Shown here one piece after another: positions 58,146 to 64,000 of a stretch of DNA of 64,000 nt. How positions within the stretch are numbered: position 1 is the stretch's first letter; every line of letters begins with the position of its first letter. This stretch comes from Janibacter sp. DB-40 (GTDB taxonomy: Bacteria > Actinomycetota > Actinomycetes > Actinomycetales > Dermatophilaceae), in NCBI RefSeq assembly GCF_029510815.1, contig NZ_CP120360.1:186001-250000 (forward strand), given 5' to 3'. The notes under the pieces are model-generated. The model was not told the origin of the DNA, searched no databases, and saw nothing but the letters and a program-made list of their open reading frames with translations. A program made the translations under genes and the position numbers.

Positions 58146-59354
58146 ATGGCTGCAGCCTTGCCGAACCGCACGATCCGCTGTGTCGCCACCATGGCGAGTG
58201 GTGGTCTGGTGGCCACCCTGGCAGCGTGTGGAGGATCCGGAGGGGGCGGTGGCTCCGACTCCGGCACGATCACCATCGGGTACTCCGCCGGCATCAGCGG
58301 TGGCGCCGCCGAGTACGGCAAGAACGTCCAGAACGGCCTGCAGATGGCCATCGACGAGGTCAACGCCGAGGGCGTGACGGTCGACGGCACCGAGTACACC
58401 GTGGAGCTCGAGAGCCTCGACGACCAGTACCAGCCGGGGACGACCGGGACGAACGCCCAGCGCCTCGTCGAGCAGGACGGTGCCACCGTCGTGTTCATCC
58501 CCCACGCCGGTGGGATCAAGGCGGCGCAGGAGCTGAACTCCGGACGCACCGAGTTCCTCGTCGGCGCCTACAGCTCGGACCCGGAGATCGTGGAGGGTGG
58601 CAACCCGCTCACCGTGATGATCCCGCCGTCCTTCACCAGCTACATCGACCCGTTCATCAGCAAGGTCGACACCCAGGGCAGCGGCAAGCTGGGCCTCCTG
58701 GCCACCTCGAGCGAGTTCGGCCAGCAGTGGACCAAGGCGGCGACGGCAGCCTGGGAGGACGCTGGGGGCCAGGTGATGGCGAACAACAACATCAACTACG
58801 CCACCGTCTCGGACTTCGCCGGCCCGGTCTCGAAGACGCTGTCCGGCAACCCGGACGTCATCCTCGTCGGAGGGCCCTCGCAGCCCACCGCGATCATCAT
58901 CGAGGAGGCGCGCAAGCAGGGCTATGAGGGGTCCTTCATGATCCTCGACCAGGCGAAGTTCGAGGAGATGGAGGAGTTCACCGACCCGAAGAACCTCAAC
59001 AACTCGGTCGGGATCGCTCCGCTGACGGCGTTCGAGGGCACCGAGGACTTCATCACCCGCTACCAGGAGAAGTTCTCCACGGACAAGCCGGTCAATGCGG
59101 ACATCGCGCTGAACTACCAGGCGCTGCCGATCTTCATCAAGGCGATGGAGACCGCCGGGACCGTCGACGACCCCGCTGCCATCCGCGAGGCCATCGGCGA
59201 GAGCATCGACGAGGTGGACCCCAAGTTCCGGGTGGCCTTCGCGCCCGACCGCATCACCGACAACGGGCACCTCCTCGCCGACGACCTCCAGGCGGCCTAC
59301 CGGAACGAGCAGGGGCAGTACGAGTCCTTCCCGGTCGACCAGCCCAAGGAATGA
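58146..59354 (+). CDS. branched-chain-type amino-acid ABC transporter binding lipoprotein
   Basis: A 402-residue solute-binding protein of the LivJ/peripla_BP_6 type. The signal ends in the lipobox LAAC, followed by GGSGGGGGSDSG. The mature part starts TITIGYSAGISGGAAEYGK, with NGLQMAIDEVNAEG and the later PDVILVGGPSQPTA. It starts at the ATG at 58146 with GAGGAGAG 6 nt upstream. First gene of a complete five-gene HAAT operon. The ligand may be a hydrophobic amino acid, amide or urea; the sequence does not decide. Confidence 0.93.
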   Translation: MAAALPNRTIRCVATMASGGLVATLAACGGSGGGGGSDSGTITIGYSAGISGGAAEYGKNVQNGLQMAIDEVNAEGVTVDGTEYTVELESLDDQYQPGTTGTNAQRLVEQDGATVVFIPHAGGIKAAQELNSGRTEFLVGAYSSDPEIVEGGNPLTVMIPPSFTSYIDPFISKVDTQGSGKLGLLATSSEFGQQWTKAATAAWEDAGGQVMANNNINYATVSDFAGPVSKTLSGNPDVILVGGPSQPTAIIIEEARKQGYEGSFMILDQAKFEEMEEFTDPKNLNNSVGIAPLTAFEGTEDFITRYQEKFSTDKPVNADIALNYQALPIFIKAMETAGTVDDPAAIREAIGESIDEVDPKFRVAFAPDRITDNGHLLADDLQAAYRNEQGQYESFPVDQPKE

Positions 59355-59361
59355 GCAGCGG

Positions 59362-60228
59362 ATGACGCTCTTCATCCAGCAGTTGATCAACGGCCTGGCG
59401 CTGGGCGGCATCTACTGCCTGGCCGCCGTCGGGCTGACTCTCGTCTTCGGGGTGCTGGGCTTTCCCAACCTCGCCCACGGCGCGCTCTTCATGCTCGGCG
59501 GGTACTTCACGTACTCACTGCTCGTCGACGTCGGCCTGCCGTACGTGGTGGCGATCGTGTGCGCCGCGCTCGTCCTCGCCGTGGTCGGGGTGCTCTTCGA
59601 GCGGCTCATCTTCCATCCGCTGCGGAAGGCTCCGCACACGCACCACATGATCGCGACGATCGGGGTGATGTTCTTTCTCATCGCCGTGGTCCAGGAGGTC
59701 TGGGGCACGGGGTTCCTGCGCATGGACTCCCCCTTCGCCGGCCGGATGACCGTCGCGGGGGCGCAGATCTCCTCGCAGCGGATCATCATCATCGTGACCG
59801 CCATGGTCGTGCTCATCGCCCTGACGTGGTTCCTCAAGAAGTCCGTCCACGGCCAGGCGATCGAGGCCGTCGAGCAGGACCGCACGGGCGCGACGCTCGT
59901 CGGGATCAACCCGGGCGTCGTCTCCATGGTGACCTTCGCGGTGTCCTTCGCGCTGGTGGCCGTCTCGGCGGGACTGGTCGCGCCGATCCAGCTGCTCTCG
60001 CCCACCATGGGCGCGTCGCTGAACCTGATCGTCTTCGCGATCATCATCCTGGGTGGGCTCGGCTCCCTCCCGGGGGCGATCATCGGCGGGTTCGTCATCG
60101 CCATCGCGGAGGTGATGGCCTCGACCTACATCTCCGTGGCAGCAGGTGAGGCGGCGATCTTCGTCGTCCTGATGGCCGTCCTGGCGATCAAACCGACGGG
60201 ACTGTTCGGAATGGTGGAGCAACGATGA
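59362..60228 (+). CDS. livH: branched-chain amino-acid ABC permease LivH-type
   Basis: A 288-residue permease with about eight transmembrane segments. QQLINGLALGGIYCLAAVGLTLVFG at the N-terminus and NPGVVSMVTFAVSFALVAVSAGLVAP are LivH hallmarks; the region IILGGLGSLPGAIIGGFVIA is the conserved coupling area. It follows the binding-protein gene by 7 bp, and its stop overlaps the ATG of livM. Confidence 0.94.
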   Translation: MTLFIQQLINGLALGGIYCLAAVGLTLVFGVLGFPNLAHGALFMLGGYFTYSLLVDVGLPYVVAIVCAALVLAVVGVLFERLIFHPLRKAPHTHHMIATIGVMFFLIAVVQEVWGTGFLRMDSPFAGRMTVAGAQISSQRIIIIVTAMVVLIALTWFLKKSVHGQAIEAVEQDRTGATLVGINPGVVSMVTFAVSFALVAVSAGLVAPIQLLSPTMGASLNLIVFAIIILGGLGSLPGAIIGGFVIAIAEVMASTYISVAAGEAAIFVVLMAVLAIKPTGLFGMVEQR

Positions 60229-61259
60229 TGGAGAAGATCAACCCGCGTCTGCTCGGCGTCGCGCTCGTCGCGCTCGCCCTGCTCGCGGCACCACTCGTCC
60301 TCAACGACCAGCCCTACCTGATCCGGGTGACCACGACGGCGGCGATCTACGCGATCGCCGCCTACGGGATGAACATCATCCTCGGCCTGACCGGACAGCT
60401 GTCCCTGGCACACGGTGCGTTCTTCGGCGTCGGTGCCTACATCGTGGGCCTGCTCACGACGGACCACGACTGGTCCTTCTGGGGCTCCTTCCTGCTCGCC
60501 ATCCTCGCCACCACGGCCCTGGGGTACGCCTCGGGACTGATCGCGCTGCGGACACAGGGCGCGTACTTCGCGATCTTCACGATGGCCCTGGGATTCCTCA
60601 TCTTCATCGTCGTCACCCGGTGGGAGTCGGTCACGCACGCCCACTCGGGCGTCAGTGGGGTGAAGTACCCGGAGAACATCGGGCCGATCGACTTCACGCA
60701 GCCGACGACCATGTACTACTTCGTGCTGCTCATCCTCGGCGGCGCCGCGTACACGACCCATGCGCTGCTGCGGTCCAACGCGGGACGGTCCCTCGTGGCC
60801 ATCCGCACGTCCGAGGACCTCGCCAGGTCCATCGGGGTCAACGTCGCCGTCGGCAAGCAGCTCGCCTTCACGGCCTCGGCCGGCATCGCGGGACTGGCAG
60901 GTGGCCTCTTCGCCTCCCTGACCGGGTTCATCGGTCCGGACTCGGCCGCCATCGACGTCACCTTCGAGTTCCTGCTCTTCCTGCTCATCGGCGGCATGGG
61001 GACGGTCATGGGGCCGATCATCGGGAGCCTGCTCGTGGCGTTCCTCTTCGAGATGCTGCAGGACCTGCAGTCCTACCGGTTCATCGTCCTGGGGCCGATC
61101 ATCGTCCTGCTCGTCATCTTCGCGCCGAAGGGCATCGTCGGTTACCTCAACGACCTCATCCCCGCGCGTCGCCGACGTCGGCAGCGTGCGGCGGCACGGT
61201 CAGAGGACGCACCCGACGAGACACCCGCCCCCCGGACGACGAAGGAAGAGGTGGTCTGA
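60225..61259 (+). CDS. livM: branched-chain amino-acid ABC permease LivM-type
   Basis: A 344-residue permease. AIAAYGMNIILGLTGQLSLAHGAFFGVGAY is the LivM signature, followed by ALRTQGAYFAIFTMALGFL, GVNVAVGKQLAFTASAGIAGLAGGL and LLIGGMGTVMGPIIGSLL. The C-terminus is a basic, Pro/Glu-rich cytoplasmic tail (PARRRRRQRAAARSEDAPDE). Its ATG overlaps the livH stop, and its stop shares one base with the livG ATG. Confidence 0.94.
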   Translation: MMEKINPRLLGVALVALALLAAPLVLNDQPYLIRVTTTAAIYAIAAYGMNIILGLTGQLSLAHGAFFGVGAYIVGLLTTDHDWSFWGSFLLAILATTALGYASGLIALRTQGAYFAIFTMALGFLIFIVVTRWESVTHAHSGVSGVKYPENIGPIDFTQPTTMYYFVLLILGGAAYTTHALLRSNAGRSLVAIRTSEDLARSIGVNVAVGKQLAFTASAGIAGLAGGLFASLTGFIGPDSAAIDVTFEFLLFLLIGGMGTVMGPIIGSLLVAFLFEMLQDLQSYRFIVLGPIIVLLVIFAPKGIVGYLNDLIPARRRRRQRAAARSEDAPDETPAPRTTKEEVV

Positions 61260-62038
61260 TGCTGCTGCAGGTACGCGGGCTCAGCAAGAGGTTCGGTGGT
61301 CTCGACGCGGTCAAGGACGTGGACCTCGACGTCCCGGAGGGGCAGATCACGGCGATCATCGGACCCAACGGCGCGGGCAAGTCGACGTTGTTCAACCTGC
61401 TGGCGGGCTTCTACCGCCCGACGTCGGGGACCGTCACCTTCGACGGCACGGACATCACCGGCATGAAGCCCCACCGGACGGTCCGTGCGGGGATCGCCCG
61501 GACGTTCCAGACGACGCACCTCTTCGACGGTGCCACCGTGCTGGAGAACGTCCTGGCCGCCTGTGTCGTGCGGGGCCGATCCAACCCGCTGGACGCGGTG
61601 CTGCACACGCCGCGGTACCGCCGCGACGAGAGGGCGAGCCTCGAGAAGTCGATGCAGGAGCTGGAGTTCGTCGGCGCCGCCCACCTGCGCGACGAGCTCG
61701 CCTCGACCCTCCCGCAGGAGACGCAGAAGCGGATCTCGATCGCCCTCGCCCTGGCCACGGAGCCGCGCCTGCTGCTCCTGGACGAGCCGGCTGCCGGCAC
61801 CACCGACGAGGAGACCGAGTCCTTCGGCGAGCTCATCCGGCAGATCGTCGGGCGCGGGATCACGGTCTGCCTCGTCGAGCACAAGATGTCCATGGTGATG
61901 AACCTCGCCGACCAGATCGTCGTCCTCGACCACGGCCAACGCATCGCCCTGGGCAGCCCGGACGAGATCAAGAAGGACCCGCTCGTCATCGAGGCCTATC
62001 TCGGGGCCGACGCGAGCACGACAGGAGCCTCCTCATGA
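61259..62038 (+). CDS. livG: branched-chain amino-acid ABC ATP-binding protein LivG-type
   Basis: A 259-residue ATPase. LLQVRGLSKRFGGLDAVKDV, Walker A IGPNGAGKSTLFNLL, IARTFQTTHLFDGATVLENV, Walker B LLLLDEPAAGTTDEE and H-loop VCLVEHKMSMVMNLAD. The signature position reads TLPQETQKRISIALALA: the usual LSYGxQR is replaced by LPQETQKR, a real deviation from the ABC signature. The start codon overlaps the livM stop, and its stop overlaps the livF start. Confidence 0.94.
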   Translation: MLLQVRGLSKRFGGLDAVKDVDLDVPEGQITAIIGPNGAGKSTLFNLLAGFYRPTSGTVTFDGTDITGMKPHRTVRAGIARTFQTTHLFDGATVLENVLAACVVRGRSNPLDAVLHTPRYRRDERASLEKSMQELEFVGAAHLRDELASTLPQETQKRISIALALATEPRLLLLDEPAAGTTDEETESFGELIRQIVGRGITVCLVEHKMSMVMNLADQIVVLDHGQRIALGSPDEIKKDPLVIEAYLGADASTTGASS

Positions 62039-62742
62039 TGACCATCTCCGGGCTCAGCGCCGGCTACGGCGCGGGGAACGTCCTGCACTCCGTCGACATC
62101 ACCGTCCCCGCGGGTGAGCTGACGGTCATCCTCGGGTCGAACGGCTCCGGCAAGTCGACGCTGTTCCGCACCGTGAGCGGGGTGCTCCGCCCGACCGGCG
62201 GACGGATCGAGTTCGCCGGAGAGGACACCACCAGGAGCAGCACGGCCGCCCTCGTGCGCAAGGGACTGGCGCACTGCCCCGAGGGCCGGCACCTCTTCCC
62301 GCGGATGTCGGTGGAGAAGAACCTGGTGCTGGGTGCGTACGCCGGCCGCCGTCGGAAGGAGCGGGTGCGCACCCTCCTGGAGCGGACCTACGAGCTGTTC
62401 CCGGTGCTCAGGGACAAGAGCAAGCAGTCCGCCGGGTCCTTGTCCGGAGGGCAGCAGCAGATGGTGGCCATCGGCCGTGCCCTGATGTCCGACCCGACGA
62501 TGCTGATCCTCGACGAACCGTCGATGGGTCTGGCGCCGCTGGTCACCCAGCAGGTCTTCGACGCGATCGTCGGGATCAACCGGGAGGGCATCGGCGTGCT
62601 CCTCGCCGAGCAGAACGCGACCTCCGCCCTGCGCATCGCCTCCTCGGGGTACGTCATGGCCGAGGGTCGGGTCGTCCTGTCGGGCCCGGCCGAGGAGCTC
62701 GCCGGGGACCCGGCCGTGCAGCAGGCCTACCTCGGGGTGTGA
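62035..62742 (+). CDS. livF: branched-chain amino-acid ABC ATP-binding protein LivF-type
   Basis: A 235-residue ATPase. ISGLSAGYGAGNVLHSVDI, Walker A LGSNGSGKSTLFRTV, HCPEGRHLFPRMSVEKNL, signature LSGGQQQMVAIGRAL, Walker B MLILDEPSMGLAP and the end VLLAEQNATSALRIA. The signature is canonical, so it complements LivG with its altered signature. Last gene of the operon; ATG at 62035 overlaps the livG stop, with AGGAG upstream. Confidence 0.94.
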   Translation: MMTISGLSAGYGAGNVLHSVDITVPAGELTVILGSNGSGKSTLFRTVSGVLRPTGGRIEFAGEDTTRSSTAALVRKGLAHCPEGRHLFPRMSVEKNLVLGAYAGRRRKERVRTLLERTYELFPVLRDKSKQSAGSLSGGQQQMVAIGRALMSDPTMLILDEPSMGLAPLVTQQVFDAIVGINREGIGVLLAEQNATSALRIASSGYVMAEGRVVLSGPAEELAGDPAVQQAYLGV

Positions 62743-62745
62743 CGG

Positions 62746-62760
62746 CCGGCCGCCGGCCGG
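62746..62760. terminator. short hairpin between livF and GT2 gene
   Basis: CCGGCC-GCC-GGCCGG, a 6-bp stem in the 24-bp gap between convergent stops. Weak on its own. Confidence 0.4.
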
Positions 62761-62766
62761 TGGCGC

Positions 62767-63672
62767 TCAGACGAAGGGGGGCCGCCCCAGCCTGGTCATG
62801 GTGAGCACCGTCCGCCAGCCCAGCGGTCGGCGCGCGGGGCGGGTCCGCCACCCCTCCCGGTACCCGGCGAGGACGTCGCGAAGTGGTTGGCGCCGCACGG
62901 CGCAGACGGCCGTCCAGATGATCATGTGCGCCAGGAAGAGCGGCAGCGGCAGCGACCGCCAGGCCATCCAGAACCGGTTGCGGGCGAGGAACCACATGTA
63001 GCGGGAGTGCCGCGACGGGGGCGTCCGGGGGTGGAAGGCGGTCAGGTCGGCGGAGTACCAGATGTGCCAGCCGCGGTCCATGAGGCGCCAGGCCAGGTCC
63101 GACTCCTCCATGGCGTAGAAGAAGCGGGGGTCGAAGCCGTCGACCCCCTCGAACGCGCTCCTGCGCACCGCGCAGGCCGCGCCGATGAAGTGGGTGACGG
63201 GCCCCGGCCGGTGTGCCGACCGGCGACCCACGCGCGGGACGTGCCGTCGCTGCGACCGACCCGTGTCTTCCACGATCCGCATCGCCATGGCACCCAGGTC
63301 CGGGTCCTCGTCGAAGCGCTCGAGGACCGATGCCAGGTGGTCATCGCCCTGCAGCTCCGCGTCGTCGTCGAGGAAGACCACGACGTCCGCGTCGGTCGCG
63401 GCGACGCCGATGTTGCGACCGGCCGGGACACCGACGTTCTCCGGCAGCACGATCAGCTGGTCGGCCACCTCGGACTGCGGGGGTTGGCCCCCGTTGACCA
63501 CGAGGACGAGGTGCGGGTCCACGCCGCGCTGGGCGCGGACCGAGGCCAGCGCCCGGCCCAGCTCGGGACGGTCGCACTGGGTGAGCACCACGACGGTGAG
63601 TCGGGGGCGAAGGGGGCGGGGCGGCACCTCCAGCGGTGCGACCTGCTCCCTCACCAGGGTCGCGCTGGTCAT
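62767..63672 (-). CDS. GT2-family glycosyltransferase (copy B)
   Basis: A 301-residue GT-A enzyme. LTVVVLTQCDRPELGRALASV, LPENVGVPAGRNIGVAATD, the DXD motif FLDDDAEL and FYAMEESDLAWRLMDRGW are followed by a C-terminal membrane-associated part (LPLPLFLAHMIIWTAVCAV). The ending GWRTVLTMTRLGRPP resembles GT2 copy A at 48090, so the two are paralogues of the same subfamily. The ATG at 63672 overlaps the stop of the upstream glycosyltransferase. Confidence 0.88.
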   Translation of the reverse strand: MTSATLVREQVAPLEVPPRPLRPRLTVVVLTQCDRPELGRALASVRAQRGVDPHLVLVVNGGQPPQSEVADQLIVLPENVGVPAGRNIGVAATDADVVVFLDDDAELQGDDHLASVLERFDEDPDLGAMAMRIVEDTGRSQRRHVPRVGRRSAHRPGPVTHFIGAACAVRRSAFEGVDGFDPRFFYAMEESDLAWRLMDRGWHIWYSADLTAFHPRTPPSRHSRYMWFLARNRFWMAWRSLPLPLFLAHMIIWTAVCAVRRQPLRDVLAGYREGWRTRPARRPLGWRTVLTMTRLGRPPFV

Positions 63673-64000
63673 GCCCCCACCCCCACGCCTCGGGGGATCC
63701 GGGCGGCGCACCGGGCGGCTTCGCGGGCCTGCCGACCTGCGGGGAGCCACCGACCCGCCCTGGCCAGGTCGAGGGCCGAGCGGCCGGCGAAGTAGACCGA
63801 GTGGGCCAGTGCGCGCCGCACCGTCGGTCCGCGGCGCGACGGAGGGACGTGGGTGGAGATCACGCCGATGGCCTGCACCCGCTCACGCACGTTGGCGCCG
63901 GTGCGTACGAGTGTCGAGGTGTGCGAGGCGTGGTGGCGGCGGTACCGGGCGAGGACCTCGTCGACGAAGAGCACGGGACCGTGCGCCGCGAGGCGGGTCC
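63669..64000 (-). CDS. glycosyltransferase, C-terminal part, cut by the window edge
   Basis: Open to the right edge on the minus strand; 110 residues are visible. GPVLFVDEVLARYRRHHASHT is the typical end of a GT2 catalytic domain, followed by a helical basic tail (GRWLPAGRQAREAARCAARI). Its stop overlaps the start of GT2 copy B. A glycan-synthesis gene cluster seems to continue beyond the window. Confidence 0.7.
   Translation of the reverse strand, partial: TRLAAHGPVLFVDEVLARYRRHHASHTSTLVRTGANVRERVQAIGVISTHVPPSRRGPTVRRALAHSVYFAGRSALDLARAGRWLPAGRQAREAARCAARIPRGVGVGA

Noticed and set aside
62746..62760. GGCCGG-rich stretch as a mobile-element end
   Set aside because: Short self-complementary GC run without target duplication or nearby transposase.

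Overview
The window is about 70% G+C, almost fully coding, and reads as a chromosomal segment of a high-GC Gram-positive bacterium (Actinomycetota). Evidence: a WhiB7-type regulator, the split purS-purQ-purL FGAM synthase, the small actinobacterial families DUF5302 and DUF3073, an AfsR-like SARP regulator, a GuaB1-type GMP reductase, GTG starts and many leaderless promoters. A Micrococcales/Intrasporangiaceae-like source is my inference. I see no phage, insertion sequence, CRISPR array or replication origin.

Layout. 1-5 kb: end of purA, then the translationally coupled phosphoketolase/acetate kinase pair and DUF5302. 5-9 kb: a HelD/HelR-type helicase (minus) divergent from purD. 9-10 kb: a tandem-repeat array, then whiB7 and soxR divergent around a textbook SoxR box. 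10-18 kb: purC, an ArsR/MFS pair, an acyl-CoA synthetase, DUF1697, a lipoprotein and a UbiB-type kinase. 18-22 kb: purS-purQ-purL-HAD with overlapping ends, then a second array of the same repeat core. 22-31 kb: a polar amino-acid ABC importer, a spermidine-synthase-like protein, a secreted 5'-nucleotidase, an SCP2-like protein, a Gfo/Idh/MocA oxidoreductase, a sulfotransferase and a methyltransferase. 31-38 kb: AfsR-like regulator, small membrane protein, purF, purM, a frameshifted LuxR-type gene and DUF3073. 38-49.6 kb: a teichoic-acid-like glycopolymer locus (TagG/TagH exporter whose ATPase carries CWB2-like repeats, two TagF-GT4 fusions, a CDP-alcohol phosphotransferase, a second sulfotransferase, a GT2 enzyme and TagD). 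49.6-54 kb: tRNA-Glu/Asp/Phe, a frameshifted PHP gene, guaB1 and DUF445. 54-64 kb: an acyltransferase, a lower-GC pyruvyltransferase, a D-amino-acid dehydrogenase divergent from a complete livJHMGF-type operon, and GT2 glycosyltransferases.

How it fits together. Purine synthesis (purA, D, C, S, Q, L, F, M) is spread over 37 kb as small units separated by unrelated genes, with GMP salvage (guaB1) further along. Surface glycopolymer synthesis, export and decoration (glycerol-phosphate, sugar, sulfate, pyruvate, acyl) is the second theme. The regulatory layout is compact: about fifteen genes have a -10-like hexamer 6-8 nt before the start codon, which suggests leaderless mRNAs.

Most notable: (i) whiB7 under a SoxR box in the same geometry as the E. 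coli soxS promoter; (ii) a 9-mer, CGAAGGGGG, found about 33 times on both strands in several reading frames and in terminators; (iii) tandem arrays of one 20-nt core in two convergent intergenic gaps, with different periods (42 and 31 bp); (iv) a TagH-type ATPase fused to CWB2-like repeats; (v) two single-base frameshifts, both repaired by lengthening a G5 run to G6, so assembly error must be excluded first.
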